From Solidesulfovibrio magneticus RS-1 (GTDB lineage Bacteria; Desulfobacterota; Desulfovibrionia; Desulfovibrionales; Desulfovibrionaceae), in NCBI RefSeq assembly GCF_000010665.1, contig NC_012796.1, positions 1,054,001 to 1,118,000 of the forward strand: a stretch of DNA of 64,000 bases, read 5' to 3'. This document shows positions 1 through 9,139 of the stretch, in pieces (the first letter of the stretch is position 1; the number at the start of each line of letters is the position of its first letter). The notes beneath the pieces are model-generated. The model ran no database searches. It saw nothing but the letters and a program-made list of their open reading frames with translations, and had not been told where the DNA came from. Both the position numbers and the translations under genes were made by a program.

Positions 1-382
1 GCAGAGAACTGGCCGGGACTTCGGCCACAGCGGCGTCGCGCCGTGGGGATGCGAGCTTTTTGGCGCTCACGTCCCGGCGCAATCCCCGCAAGGCGGCGGC
101 CTGGGCTTTTCCCCGGCCTTCGGCCATGGCCTCGGCGAAGTTGGCGAAGAGTACGGTCGCCCACAGCCAGGCTGCGACGGCGGCCACGAAGCCGACCGGG
201 GCTTCGCCATGGCCAAGTATCGCTTGGACGGCCAGGACCGTGGTCAGGATGCTGCCGACGTAGACCGTGAACATGACGGGATTGCGCGCCTGCCGGGCCG
301 GTGCGAGCTTGCGCAAACAGTCGAGGCCGGCTTGGCGAACAATGGAGGGATCAAAAAGCGGACGTTTGGTATGCTTGGTCAT
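1..382 (-). CDS. kdpB: KdpB, N-terminal part (runs off the window)
   Basis: This is the first 127 residues of the P-type ATPase subunit of the KdpFABC high-affinity K+ uptake complex in the inner membrane; it hydrolyses ATP to drive K+ through KdpA. The visible part has the usual basic N-terminus (MTKHTKRPLFDPSIV) and the first two hydrophobic segments, including NPVMFTVYVGSILTT and FVAAVAAWLWATVLFANFAEA. The phosphorylation motif DKTGT lies beyond the left edge. The start follows the kdpA stop by 10 bases, so the genes are in one operon. The base composition is GC-rich, unlike everything to the right of 2.4 kb. Confidence 0.93.
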   Translation of the reverse strand, partial: MTKHTKRPLFDPSIVRQAGLDCLRKLAPARQARNPVMFTVYVGSILTTVLAVQAILGHGEAPVGFVAAVAAWLWATVLFANFAEAMAEGRGKAQAAALRGLRRDVSAKKLASPRRDAAVAEVPASSL

Positions 383-392
383 GGCGAAACCT

Positions 393-2141
393 CTACTGGA
401 ATAGGGCAAGTTGTTCGGCAATCGGCCCCAGCGCCAGAGCGGGTACAAAGGTCAGCGCCCCAACCACCAAAACCACGATGATGAGCAGGGCGACGAAAAT
501 GCCCCCGTGGGTCGGCAGGGTGCCGGGGCCTTGGGCCAGGCGCTTTTTCCCGGCAAGCGATCCCGCCAGGGCCAGGACCGGGACGATGAGCCAGTAGCGG
601 GACACGAACATGGCCACGGCTCCGGCAATGGTCCAGAAGGGCGATGTGGCGGTTAGGCCGGCAAAGGCGCTGCCGTTGTTGTTGCCCATGGAGGAAAAGG
701 CGTAGAGCATCTGGGAGAAGCCGTGCGGTCCCGGGTTGGACACGGCGTCGGCCGGTCCGATCACGGCGGCCAGCGCCGTCCCCGCCAGGCAAAGAAACGG
801 CGGAATCAGGATGACGAGTGCGGCCATCTTCGTTTCGAATGGTTCGATTTTCTTGCCGCAGTATTCCGGTGTGCGTCCGACCATGAGCCCGGCCACGAAA
901 ACCGTGACCACGGCGAAGACCAGCATGCCGTAAAGCCCCGACCCCACGCCGCCGTACACCACCTCGCCAAGCTGCATGAGGAGCATGGGCCACATGCCGC
1001 CAAGGGGCGAGAAACTGTCGTGCATGGCATTTACTGATCCATTAGAGGCGGCGGTAGTGGCTGCGGCCCACAAGGCCGATCCGGCCGTGCCGAAGCGGAC
1101 TTCCTTGCCTTCCAAGCTGGGAACGGCCGGTACGCCGATGCCGGACAGGGTCGGATTGGGGACCGATTCGGCGGCGAGTGTCAGTGCGGCAAACCCAGCG
1201 AAGAGGATGGTCATGGCTGCCAGGATGGCCAAACCCTGCCTCCTGTCGCCAATCATGACACCAAAGGTGTGACACAGGGCCGCCGGGATGAGCAGGATGG
1301 CCAACATCTCCAGGAGATTGGTCAGGGGCGTCGGGTTTTCGAGGGGATGGGCAGAGTTGACGTTGAAATAGCCGCCGCCGTTGGTGCCGAGTTGCTTGAT
1401 CGCCACCTGCGAGGCCACGGGGCCAAGGACGATGGTTTGTTTGGCCGGGGGCTGGTCGGTTGACGGCGTGTCGGGCGAAATGGACTCGGCCACATGGGGG
1501 GCGGGATCGAGCCAGTCGGCTTCGACCTGTCCCGTGAACGTCTGGGGCACGCCCTGCCAGACAAGGAGAAGAGCCAGTACGAAGGAGAGCGGCAGCAGGA
1601 TGTACAGGACGGATCGCGTGAGGTCCTGCCAGAAGTTGCCCAGGTGGGTGGTCTCCCGACGGGCAAGGCCACGGATGAGGGCCACAGCCACGGCCATGCC
1701 GGTTGCGGCGGAGAGGAAGTTCTGGACAGCGAGCCCCAGCATCTGGGTGAGGATGCTCATGGTGGATTCGCCGGCGTAGGCCTGCCAGTTGGTATTGGTG
1801 GCGAAGCTTACGGCCGTGTTGACGGCCACGAACGGGTCCACACCGGGAAGGTGCAGAGGATTGAGCGGGAGCCCCCCTTGGAGCCGCTCCAGGACGTAGA
1901 CGAAGACCATGCCGAAGGCGTTGAGGCCGAGCATTACCAGGGCATAGATTTTCCAGTCCATTTCCCGGGAAGCGTCGACGCCGCTGATCCGGTAGAGCAG
2001 GCGTTCAAGAGGTCCGAGTATTTTGTCCATGACGCAGGGCTGTCCCTGGTAGACGCGGGCGGCATAGAGTCCCAGAGGCCAGGACAACACAAGCAGAACG
2101 GATAGGAAAAACAAGAGTTGCACGAGGTTGATTGGGTTCAT
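393..2141 (-). CDS. kdpA: KdpA, K+-transporting ATPase potassium-binding subunit
   Basis: This 582-residue membrane protein is the K+ channel-like subunit of KdpFABC. It has about ten hydrophobic segments and recognisable selectivity-filter loops: TNTNWQAYAGE, the GTNGGGYFNVNSAHP loop, a third loop near TTAASNGSVN and SSMGNNNGSAFAGL near the C-terminus. The length is normal (E. coli KdpA is about 557). Its ATG overlaps the kdpF stop by 4 bases (ATGA), implying translational coupling. The family identity is very secure. Confidence 0.96.
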   Translation of the reverse strand: MNPINLVQLLFFLSVLLVLSWPLGLYAARVYQGQPCVMDKILGPLERLLYRISGVDASREMDWKIYALVMLGLNAFGMVFVYVLERLQGGLPLNPLHLPGVDPFVAVNTAVSFATNTNWQAYAGESTMSILTQMLGLAVQNFLSAATGMAVAVALIRGLARRETTHLGNFWQDLTRSVLYILLPLSFVLALLLVWQGVPQTFTGQVEADWLDPAPHVAESISPDTPSTDQPPAKQTIVLGPVASQVAIKQLGTNGGGYFNVNSAHPLENPTPLTNLLEMLAILLIPAALCHTFGVMIGDRRQGLAILAAMTILFAGFAALTLAAESVPNPTLSGIGVPAVPSLEGKEVRFGTAGSALWAAATTAASNGSVNAMHDSFSPLGGMWPMLLMQLGEVVYGGVGSGLYGMLVFAVVTVFVAGLMVGRTPEYCGKKIEPFETKMAALVILIPPFLCLAGTALAAVIGPADAVSNPGPHGFSQMLYAFSSMGNNNGSAFAGLTATSPFWTIAGAVAMFVSRYWLIVPVLALAGSLAGKKRLAQGPGTLPTHGGIFVALLIIVVLVVGALTFVPALALGPIAEQLALFQ

Positions 2142-2221
2142 TCAAACCACTCCGGTTTGCACAGGGCGGCGAGCAGGTAGACGAAAAGCGCCATTGCGAC
2201 GATCAGGACGGCACCGTCCAT
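2138..2221 (-). CDS. kdpF: KdpF small membrane subunit
   Basis: A 27-codon reading frame (MDGAVLIVAMALFVYLLAAL, then CKPEWFE) lies directly upstream of kdpA and overlaps its start by 4 bases. It is one transmembrane helix with a short polar tail, as expected for KdpF, the peptide that stabilises the Kdp complex. The identification rests on position, length and hydrophobic pattern. Confidence 0.88.
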   Translation of the reverse strand: MDGAVLIVAMALFVYLLAALCKPEWFE

Positions 2222-2223
2222 AT

Positions 2224-2313
2224 TCAGCTCCTATCCAGGTGGTCCAGTAATTCGATCAATGCCAGAAGCCCGAAAATGCAGACCAGGGTACCCACGACGA
2301 AAAGGATGTCCAT
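2224..2313 (-). CDS. Short membrane peptide upstream of kdpF
   Basis: A 29-codon frame (MDILFVVGTLVCIFGLLALI, then ELLDHLDRS) is preceded by a good ribosome-binding site (GGAGG, 6 bases before ATG) and ends 2 bases before kdpF. It is a single predicted transmembrane helix with an acidic end. It is probably the first gene of the kdp operon, perhaps a second KdpF-like peptide; no function can be claimed. Confidence 0.6.
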   Translation of the reverse strand: MDILFVVGTLVCIFGLLALIELLDHLDRS

Positions 2314-2446
2314 CGAAAACCTCCTTCAAGCGGCAATCGATGGCTAGGGTATAGGCCCAGGCATGTATACGAGGCGTAAAACAACTGGAAGGTCGCGTAA
2401 ATTTTTATTTACGTATCAAGAACGGTTGTGAAGTCGTGGCACTCTG

Positions 2447-2658
2447 AAGCTGATGCAGATGGCCGAGAAGTTTTATAAGATAGAAGGGATGGAGACCCGG
2501 GCGGTTTCTGGGACGTCAAGTTTGGGACTACCGGTCTCCGTTTGTCCCCAACCCTGCTCACCAACTACGGGTTCAGCCAGGGTGATGAGTTCAAGGTGTC
2601 GTGTCTGGAAGAGGGGAAGATTGTTCTTGAAAAGAAGCAGCTTGTTTCGGTAAAATAA
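2447..2658 (+). pseudogene. 3' remnant of an HTH/AbrB-like regulator gene
   Basis: This stretch matches the second half of the intact gene at 57934-58254. It opens with codons for LMQMAEKFYKIEGMETRAVS; a one-base loss then shifts the frame to VKFGTTGLRLSPTLLTNYGF, followed by the GDEF and EEGKIVL motifs. The 5' half is missing, and the original stop (AAG TAG in the intact gene) is CAG here. The following terminator hairpin is also shared with the intact copy. Its position between kdp and the cheW-MCP pair parallels the intact gene lying before the kinase-CheV-MCP cluster. Confidence 0.8.
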
Positions 2659-2660
2659 GT

Positions 2661-2703
2661 GAAAGCCCACGTTTTCCATTTTGGTGGATCGCGTGGGCTT
2701 CTT
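2661..2703 (+). terminator. Hairpin after the AbrB-like remnant
   Basis: Arms AAGCCCACG and CGTGGGCTT flank a loop of about 20 bases. The same hairpin follows the intact regulator gene at 58276-58318. It may also serve cheW, which ends 20 bases to the right on the other strand. Confidence 0.6.
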
Positions 2704-2722
2704 CGTGTAGATATTGTGAGGG

Positions 2723-3193
2723 TTAAGTTCGAGTTAACTCTTCAATAGGGATAAGTTTGTCCAGATCGAGAAGGATAAGTAGTCGGTTGTCAAGTTTTCC
2801 TACACCCTTGATGTACTCCGATTCGATTCCAGAAACAACTGGTGGTGGAGGTTCGACTGTGTTTGATTGAATGCGAAGTACTTCAGACACTTCATCAACT
2901 ACGAAGCCAGTTATCATGGCATGAAGATCTACAACTATGATACGGGTCTGGCTATCATGGACATGATAATCAAGGCCAAATCGGCTTCGAAGGTCAATGA
3001 CAGGGATCACCTTTCCTCGTAGGTTAATAACACCTTCGACGTAAGGAGGAGCATTTGGAACTTTAGTAATGTCCATAATACGGATAATTTCTTGAACTTT
3101 CAGGATGTCAATTCCGAACTCTTCTTCGCCAATGCCGAAGGTCACAAGCTGGAGAAGTTCATTCTCCTGGTTGGTCATAATTGGTTCGCTCAT
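2723..3193 (-). CDS. cheW: CheW-type chemotaxis coupling protein
   Basis: This 156-residue soluble adaptor should link chemoreceptors to the CheA kinase. It is a single CheW fold with the family signatures EEEFGIDILKVQEIIR, VEGVINLRGKVIPVIDLR and the C-terminal LLILLDLDKLI. The ATG overlaps the stop of the upstream MCP (TAATG), and GAGAGG just inside the MCP end serves as ribosome-binding site, so the pair is translationally coupled and the protein probably serves that receptor. No CheA is present in the window, so it must work with host kinases. Confidence 0.94.
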   Translation of the reverse strand: MSEPIMTNQENELLQLVTFGIGEEEFGIDILKVQEIIRIMDITKVPNAPPYVEGVINLRGKVIPVIDLRSRFGLDYHVHDSQTRIIVVDLHAMITGFVVDEVSEVLRIQSNTVEPPPPVVSGIESEYIKGVGKLDNRLLILLDLDKLIPIEELTRT

Positions 3194-5661
3194 TAACCTC
3201 TCCCGAGAGCAAGGATTTTTTTTCCAGAGGGGAGGGCGGTGGATGATGATCCGCCGTCAGATTTCATCTCGTCAATGAGTCGCTTAAGGACTTGAGCTTG
3301 GTCAGCTAACTCGGTTACTGCCTGCGCAGATTGTCTCATGCCATCAGCTGTTTCGGATGAAATTCGATTCACAGATTCAATGCTACGATTGATTTCTTCG
3401 CTCGTAGCCGATTGCTGTTCAGAAGCTGTAGCAATTGAACGGACTTGATCTGTAGTTTTTTCAGCCAAAGTGACAATTTGTCGTAAGGCGTCACCGGAGT
3501 TTGTCGCAAGACTTGTGACCTCTTCGATGTTTTTCCCGGTGCGCTCCACGTTTTCAATGTTCTTCTTAGTGCCATCCTGGATGCCGCGGATTGCGCTCCC
3601 GACTTCCTTAGTCGCGGTCATAGTTTTCTCCGCCAGTTTCCTGACCTCGTCAGCGACAACTGCGAATCCTCGTCCGGCGTCACCAGCCCGGGCCGCTTCA
3701 ATAGCTGCATTAAGAGCCAAAAGGTTAGTTTGGTCAGCAATGTCCGATATGACATTAAGAATCTGTCCGATTCCCTCGGCTTGCTTGCCCAGGTTGTCCA
3801 TGTCAATTTTCATTTCTTGGGATTGGTTTTGGACTTGACCAATGCCCTTAACAACTTGACTTACCGCCCGTGCTCCTTCTTCAGCTTTGGTTTTTGCCTG
3901 ATCAGCTGTACCAGCAGCGTTCGAAGCATTTTTAGCTACTTCAAGTACTGTTGCGTTCATTTCTTCCATCGCTGTCGCGGTTTCTGAGATGCTTCGCGCT
4001 TGTTCTTCTGAACCTCTGCTTGATTGTTCAATCTGAGCAGATAATTGTTCAGACGCGGAAGTCACGATCTCTACAACACTTTCAAGCTGTTGTGCGGCTT
4101 GAAGCATGCCTTCAGCTTTTGCTCTTTCTGCTAATTTCTGCTGAAGTACAACTTCTGTTACGTCGTTAAATAATGTTATCCCTGCTACAACATTATGGTT
4201 GTAGTCGTAAATAGGAGAAGCATCAACGTTGACAATTTTTTCTTTGCCAGTCGTTGTCTTCATTTCGACGCGATCCATCTTGATAATGCGCTTTTCTTCT
4301 AGGGCTTGTTGGGTAATGGTTTTTTTGTTTTTGTCATTGTAGGCAAAGAAGCCCATGCTGGTTCCGACAAAATCTTTTGGGGAACCATTCTTTTCAAAGA
4401 AATCTATGACAGGTTGGTTGGCGAGTAGGATGTTGCCAGATGAGTCGCCAATCACACACGGAACGGTTATGCCATTTATGACGCCATCGGCGTACTCGAT
4501 TTTATTTTTAAGCTCTTTGACCATGGTTCTTAACGCATCAGCTAAAACACCAATTTCGTCTTTTTGGTTAATGTCAAGGGTCTGGTTGAAATCACCTTCT
4601 GCGACAGCCTTGGCAAACGTGACGCCCTTGATTATTGGTCTGCTAATTATGGACGCTAGCAAAAATGCGATAGCTAGTCCCAGAGCTATTGCGGTTGCAA
4701 TTGTTGACATGATTATCGTGTCAGCTTCCGAGCTTGTAGCTTGAGCTGCTTTTTTTGCATCTTCAAGTTTCTTGTAGCCTGCCTCTTCTGCTGCTTGTGC
4801 CTGTTTTATAACATTCAATCCCATAGTTGACATCGATTGTAAGATGAAATTTAAGCCGTCATCGTTTTTGATCCATGAAGCTGCTGCTTTTTCATAAATC
4901 AGCGTAGCTGTTCTGGCATCTTTGATGAGTTGTGTCTCGCTGGGGTCGGTGGTTATCTTTTCCAGTTTGTTGTAGAGCTCCATTAACTCCGGGAGCATCT
5001 TTTGCATCGATGCGTATGCTTTTCTGTCTTTATAGTTCACTTCCTCTTTTTCGGCGCGCATGATTTTGAGAGCAAGCTCATATATATTTGTAGTAATTAT
5101 GTAACGCTGTACGTATTTGTCGAGAGTAGCTGGGTCTGCACCGTCTTTTTGAGCCTTGGTGTAAGCTGATACCTGCATCGACAAAAACTTAGCGGCTGCA
5201 TCTCCGACAATATTGCCGGTGCGAACCATTTCTTTTACTGCATCACGATTTTCTTTAATTGATTTTACTCCTTCTCTATATTTTTCAGCATATTTTGCTG
5301 TTTCAGATCGAGCAATCTTGGACTTTTCTAAGAGAGTGTCGATGTTGTTTGAACGCGCAATTTCATCAACTTTGTCAAGAAATGAATTAAGCTCTTTGAC
5401 GTTTTGTTCGGCCCGTAGATGTGCTTCATCCGATTGACTGATAAGATAATTTTTTTCCTCCATGATAGTATTGAGGGCCATGCGCTCGACACCAGTAGCG
5501 TATTCTACCGCTTTGGCGTCACGGTCGGTTATTCCTAAAAGGGCAGAGGATACTTTTCCGATATATATATAGGCTAGGCCGCCAAGCGTAACAGTTATAA
5601 GTACAAGCGCTAACGCCCCCGTCATGATCTTCGTTTTGATTTTCAAGTCACTGAAGCGCAT
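3193..5661 (-). CDS. Methyl-accepting chemotaxis protein with helical-bundle sensor and PAS (left-flank copy)
   Basis: This is an 822-residue receptor. In order: TM1 (about 12-35), a long helical periplasmic domain of HBM/four-helix type (about 40-310), TM2 (about 315-338, ending in the HAMP-like ISRPIIKGV), HAMP (to about 390), a PAS domain (about 395-510, starting [20 protein letters not shown]), and the cytoplasmic signalling hairpin with the conserved tip [20 protein letters not shown] near 640-660. No C-terminal NWETF-type tether is visible. It is nearly identical to 34790-37258. A GGCGATAA box at 5853-5860 (minus strand) resembles a sigma28 -10 element, but no TAAA is correctly spaced upstream of it. 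Confidence 0.95.
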   Translation of the reverse strand: MRFSDLKIKTKIMTGALALVLITVTLGGLAYIYIGKVSSALLGITDRDAKAVEYATGVERMALNTIMEEKNYLISQSDEAHLRAEQNVKELNSFLDKVDEIARSNNIDTLLEKSKIARSETAKYAEKYREGVKSIKENRDAVKEMVRTGNIVGDAAAKFLSMQVSAYTKAQKDGADPATLDKYVQRYIITTNIYELALKIMRAEKEEVNYKDRKAYASMQKMLPELMELYNKLEKITTDPSETQLIKDARTATLIYEKAAASWIKNDDGLNFILQSMSTMGLNVIKQAQAAEEAGYKKLEDAKKAAQATSSEADTIIMSTIATAIALGLAIAFLLASIISRPIIKGVTFAKAVAEGDFNQTLDINQKDEIGVLADALRTMVKELKNKIEYADGVINGITVPCVIGDSSGNILLANQPVIDFFEKNGSPKDFVGTSMGFFAYNDKNKKTITQQALEEKRIIKMDRVEMKTTTGKEKIVNVDASPIYDYNHNVVAGITLFNDVTEVVLQQKLAERAKAEGMLQAAQQLESVVEIVTSASEQLSAQIEQSSRGSEEQARSISETATAMEEMNATVLEVAKNASNAAGTADQAKTKAEEGARAVSQVVKGIGQVQNQSQEMKIDMDNLGKQAEGIGQILNVISDIADQTNLLALNAAIEAARAGDAGRGFAVVADEVRKLAEKTMTATKEVGSAIRGIQDGTKKNIENVERTGKNIEEVTSLATNSGDALRQIVTLAEKTTDQVRSIATASEQQSATSEEINRSIESVNRISSETADGMRQSAQAVTELADQAQVLKRLIDEMKSDGGSSSTALPSGKKILALGRG

Positions 5662-6104
5662 ATCAACTCTCCTGTTGTAGTAGTGGTGAATTTCATACGG
5701 CGCTTTGTTGAGTCAACTTCCATGACTGTCATATTATATGGTTCTGTCGGATTGTCACGATTTTCAGAAAAAATATAATACTTGCCTGGAAGTGAGGTGG
5801 CGTTTAAATTCACAGAAGTAACGGCTACCCCCATAGTCTCAGATGGAAAATTTTATCGCCAACTGTTTGGATAAGCTCATTATCTTGTTTGGTCTGATTT
5901 AAACTTTTCCCGAAATGAGGTGGGCGGTTTGGGGGTTTTTTCACGAGCGCAGGTTCCTGCATGAGGGTGTCATGCTGATATTCTTACGTAACATGTTGAA
6001 GTAATTGAGAATTATTTATTTGTTTCCCCGGGCTGTATGTTTCTCCTCCATCCCCACGATAATTTCCCCTTGACCTCCCCGGCCAGAAACCGTACTTACC
6101 CACC
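5662..6104. other. Leader region upstream of the MCP, no gene
   Basis: About 440 bases with no convincing gene, closely matched at 37259-37700. A 63-codon minus-strand frame overlaps the MCP start, but nearly all differences between its two copies change the amino acid, so it is judged non-coding. A P2-like GCAGGTTCCTGC lies near 5950. The MCP promoter should lie here. Confidence 0.5.
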
Positions 6105-6226
6105 TCGCCAACACGGTGCCAACAAGCGCCAACGGGTTGGTCCCCGAAAAAATCTGGGAAACGGAAATTTCGGGTTGACTTGGGGAAGAGTTCTGAGTAA
6201 ATAAACCCTTCCCTGATTTTGAATCT

Positions 6227-6287
6227 AGGAGCGTAGCTCAGGGGGAGAGCACTTGCTTGACACGCCAAAAGCGTGATTTAACCTCCT
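6227..6287 (+). pseudogene. tRNA-Val(GAC) 5' fragment / tRNA-like sequence, copy 1
   Basis: Bases 6228-6265 read like the 5' half of a bacterial tRNA-Val: an acceptor-like start GGAGCG, D-arm GCTCAGGGGGAGAGC, anticodon stem CTTGC and loop TTGACAC (anticodon GAC). After two bases of the 3' anticodon stem the match stops; there is no T-arm. Instead CACGC-CAAAA-GCGTG forms a new dyad, and CTCCT (6283-6287) can pair with the initial AGGAG. It is not a working tRNA. It is probably the imprint of integration into a tRNA gene anticodon loop. Confidence 0.7.
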
Positions 6288-6321
6288 AAAATCTTTAAAG
6301 AAACCCCTTTCAAAAAGTGAT

Positions 6322-6357
6322 CTCGTTGGCGAGTTGCCAACGGGATTTTTTGTTTTT
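6322..6357 (+). terminator. Rho-independent terminator after the tRNA-like fragment
   Basis: A 7-bp stem CGTTGGC/GCCAACG with loop GAGTT is followed by GGGATTTTTTG. It is conserved at 37918-37955, where only the loop has changed. It may be the terminator of the ancestral tRNA gene. The stem contains both orientations of the GCCAAC hexamer. Confidence 0.75.
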
Positions 6358-6582
6358 TATAGGTCTGTTTTCGACCTGGTTGGCGCATCTGTGGTCGGAC
6401 TGTGGCGGGTCAGCCAACTCGGGTTTCACTTCCTTCCTGCTTTCTCCAGATCCGTCCCGATTCTCTTGGTCCATATCGTATCCAGCTGGTCAAATACGAA
6501 ATTTCTTTCGTTTTTGACATTGCTTTTAGGTTGAAATGCTTGCAATATATAGTTGAAATAAAGCAATTTTGAAGGAAAAATT

Positions 6583-6786
6583 ATGTCAAAAAATTGCATA
6601 GATATTAAGCCCATAGGCGTAAAATGCAGCAACTGCGGAAATATCTACACGACTAGACCATCACCGTATGGTGATAAGGGGCAATGGCGCGTCCCTGGCT
6701 GTCCACAATGTGGCCACGGTGAAGAGTATTTTATGCCAAATAACGATGATAACCGATCGCCATGTCTCAGTGATACAAAAAAATAG
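6583..6786 (+). CDS. Small zinc-ribbon protein (variable cassette, unit 1 only)
   Basis: A 67-residue protein with two CxxC pairs, CSNCGN and CPQCGH, spaced like a zinc ribbon, so it probably binds one Zn2+; the partner is unknown. The start has AAGGAA 6-7 bases upstream. It is preceded by a P3 palindrome at about 6492-6518 (ACGAAATTTCTTTCGT core), so it looks like an inserted cassette. Unit 2 has a response-regulator cassette in this place. Confidence 0.6.
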   Translation: MSKNCIDIKPIGVKCSNCGNIYTTRPSPYGDKGQWRVPGCPQCGHGEEYFMPNNDDNRSPCLSDTKK

Positions 6787-6972
6787 ACGGCAGTATATTC
6801 GTAACTATCCCAAAAGAGGTGTTTTAGAAAACTAAACATCTAGTGTAATGACAGGGCCTTGTGCCTAGCTGTTTCAGATAACGTCACCATTATTTCAGCT
6901 GTCATCAAGATACGTGAGTTTGTTGCAGTACGGCACGAGAGCGCAAGCAAAGTCAGCTGACATAGGCCGTAT

Positions 6973-7194
6973 CTATCCTAGGCCTGTGCCTTTGTCACGA
7001 ATACGACTGTCATATGTTCTTCTCAAATTTCTTAGCGACTCTTCACAGCTCAAGACTATAACAAGTTCTAGGCTATGGCGTGAAGTGTCAAATATGCTCC
7101 ATGGTTCGTTTTGTTCGTATTGCTTCAATGTCATCCAGAAGCGCTTGCAAATCTGCGGACTATAGCATTCTTGCTTGATCTGGTCTTTATTCAT
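6973..7194 (-). CDS. Conserved 73-residue protein downstream of the diguanylate cyclase
   Basis: Not recognised. The start is an ATG with AAAGGAAA upstream, 19 bases after the stop of the GGDEF gene, so the two are likely co-transcribed. The protein has two cysteines, aromatic and basic residues (ICKRFWMTLKQYEQNEPWSI) and ends in a basic tail. The unit 2 copy (39266-39487) has the same length and close to 90% identical residues, supporting a real gene. It may be a partner of the cyclase, but that is inference. Confidence 0.65.
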   Translation of the reverse strand: MNKDQIKQECYSPQICKRFWMTLKQYEQNEPWSIFDTSRHSLELVIVLSCEESLRNLRRTYDSRIRDKGTGLG

Positions 7195-7213
7195 GTTTTC
7201 CTTTGGCTGCCGA

Positions 7214-9103
7214 CTAATTGCTAGATTTTAGGGGTTTCAGAGGAGTCGTTTGGTCGTTGGCACAAAACACCATATTCCTGCCATTGGCCTTTGCTGTGTA
7301 AAGTGCGTCATCTGAAATTTTTGTTAAATCGTTGATTGTCGTGTTTGTATTTGGATTGAACTGTGCAATGCCAATGCTAACTGTGATGCTCAGAAGGTCA
7401 TTTTCGTACTCAAACCTTGTCGATTCTACAATTTTTCTAAATCGTTCAGAAGCGAGTATCGCTTCCTCTTTGTCTGTTTCTGGCATAATCACTGCAAATT
7501 CTTCACCACCGATGCGCCCGATAATGTCCGATGAACGAAAACAATTGAGAGCTAGTTTGCTGAGTTCTCGCAAAACTAGATCACCTGCTTCGTGGCCCCA
7601 GGTGTCATTTACTTGTTTGAAGTGATCTATGTCGAATAACGCTATTGACAAGTTTGCTTTATGTCGTTTGGCCATTTCGAAAAGGATGCTACTGTGTTCC
7701 AAGAAGTGCTGTCTATTGTTTAATCCGGTCAAACTGTCAGTGGTTGCCATTTCTTTAAGTCTTTCTTCCATTATCTTTCTTTCTGTTATGTCGCGTGCTG
7801 CGGCAAATATACCGGTTGAGATTCCGGTTTCGTCCTTGAAAACAGAAAAATTAAAAATAGCATGAGTGTTTTTCCCGTTTATATTCGTAAACTCTAGTTC
7901 GTGATTTTTGATTGAAGAATATAAAAGAGTGTCCTGAAGCCCTTGGTCAGCTTTTTGGTCATTAGTAAATAACGAGCTAAATTTTCTCCCGATTAGTTCC
8001 GTGCGGCTTAGTCCAGTTATTGTTTCTGTGGATTTGTTGGCGTCTGTTATGACTCCTTCTCGGTCAATTGCCATGATAGGGTCTGTGTTGATTTCAAAAA
8101 GACTTCTGTTGTAATTGTTCGCCTGTTTTAAAAGTTCTCTAGCTGCTACCTTTTCTTCTACTTCACGTTTCAAATTTCTATTTTTCCAGAAAATGATGCC
8201 AAAGATCAAGAGTGCAAACCCTGTTAACTTCAGCGCCCATTGTAGAACGTGATATGGATTTGTAAGGCTGGAGTACTCGAGTCGGAGCCATTTTTGTCTT
8301 ATTAAATTCTCTTCCTCTGGTGTAATTGAGTCTAGTCCTTTTTGGAGGATTCTTTTAAGTATTGGCATACTGTTAGGAGTTGCCATGGCTAATTTGTTAT
8401 CACCCCAAGGTGTTGGCGCTGCTACTTTAAGATTTGATAACCCTCGTTTGTTTATTAAGTATGATGCAACTGCAAGATCAACGATACAAGCTTGGGCTTT
8501 TCCTAAAGAAACGGCTTCTAGCATAGACTCGGTGTCTTGTTCGAATTGGTAGTCTAAGGTTACTTCTGGGAACTCATTTTTTACTTTGCTATATGTTGAT
8601 AGCGTTTTTACTTCGGCAACTTTCAGGCCGTTTAAATCTTTTACAGAACCTATAAAAGGACCGTCGCTCCGGCTAATTATGACTAAAGGGTAGGACAGAT
8701 ACGGACTGGTGTATGATAAAAAATCTGCCCGCTCTGGTGTCCAGGAAATGCAAGGGAATACATCAATCTTGCCCTCTCGTCCTAGTTCTAGAGCCCTGTC
8801 AAATGTAATGTTGAAAACTGGTTCGAAAGTAACTCCAAGTCGTTTTTCTAAGAGGCGTATTGTGTCAGCAGCTATTCCTTTGAATTCAAAGCCTCTGTAG
8901 CTGTTCTCGACAAATTGAAAAGGAGGGAAAGCAATTCCTACTCCCATCGAAAGCTTGGGATGCTCAATTAGAAATTGTTTTTCTTCTTGTGTCAGCTTTA
9001 GAGTCTGTATTTCAGTTCCATGTGCTATTTCTCTCAATGTAGTTGCAGAAAAAGTAGTCGCAATTAGCAGCGTTAATGTGAAAAAGTGAACTTTTTTGAA
9101 CAT
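7214..9103 (-). CDS. Membrane diguanylate cyclase with periplasmic solute-binding (SBP_bac_3) sensor and PAS
   Basis: A 629-residue sensor enzyme expected to make c-di-GMP from two GTP. In order: signal peptide (1-25), periplasmic amino-acid-binding-protein-like domain (about 45-280, with SMGVGIAFPPFQFVEN and GREGKIDVFPCISWTPERAD), one TM (about 290-308), PAS (about 330-450) and GGDEF (about 460-615). The active-site motif is GGEEF near 531. RSSD five residues before it is a product-inhibition I-site, so an active, feedback-controlled cyclase is expected. The copy at 39541-41394 is about 97% identical but has a shorter C-terminal tail. Confidence 0.93.
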   Translation of the reverse strand: MFKKVHFFTLTLLIATTFSATTLREIAHGTEIQTLKLTQEEKQFLIEHPKLSMGVGIAFPPFQFVENSYRGFEFKGIAADTIRLLEKRLGVTFEPVFNITFDRALELGREGKIDVFPCISWTPERADFLSYTSPYLSYPLVIISRSDGPFIGSVKDLNGLKVAEVKTLSTYSKVKNEFPEVTLDYQFEQDTESMLEAVSLGKAQACIVDLAVASYLINKRGLSNLKVAAPTPWGDNKLAMATPNSMPILKRILQKGLDSITPEEENLIRQKWLRLEYSSLTNPYHVLQWALKLTGFALLIFGIIFWKNRNLKREVEEKVAARELLKQANNYNRSLFEINTDPIMAIDREGVITDANKSTETITGLSRTELIGRKFSSLFTNDQKADQGLQDTLLYSSIKNHELEFTNINGKNTHAIFNFSVFKDETGISTGIFAAARDITERKIMEERLKEMATTDSLTGLNNRQHFLEHSSILFEMAKRHKANLSIALFDIDHFKQVNDTWGHEAGDLVLRELSKLALNCFRSSDIIGRIGGEEFAVIMPETDKEEAILASERFRKIVESTRFEYENDLLSITVSIGIAQFNPNTNTTINDLTKISDDALYTAKANGRNMVFCANDQTTPLKPLKSSN

Positions 9104-9139
9104 AATTAAAGGCTATGACGCCATTGTGTTTTGTTAAAG

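Larger units (their letters stand above)
6105..6420. other. attP-like region (arm-type hexamers around a core dyad), copy 1
   Basis: The hexamer GCCAAC occurs at 6107, 6118 and 6128 (spacing 11 and 10 bases, one helical turn). Beyond the tRNA fragment it occurs again at 6336 and 6413, and inverted (GTTGGC) at 6325 and 6379. Between these arms lies the dyad CACGC-CAAAA-GCGTG (6261-6275) at the 3' end of the tRNA-Val fragment. Clustered arm sites on both sides of a core dyad are what tyrosine-recombinase attachment sites look like. The same layout is at 37702-38014. The integrase genes lie 4 kb away rather than adjacent, which weakens the case. Confidence 0.5.

Noticed and set aside
5643-5834. 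A 63-codon minus-strand frame overlapping the MCP start, also at 37240-37431
   Set aside because: Nearly all differences between copies are replacements; it overlaps the MCP leader, so conservation is better explained by regulatory sequence.
6228-6300. A functional tRNA-Val gene
   Set aside because: The sequence stops matching just after the anticodon loop; there is no T-arm and no proper acceptor 3' strand.
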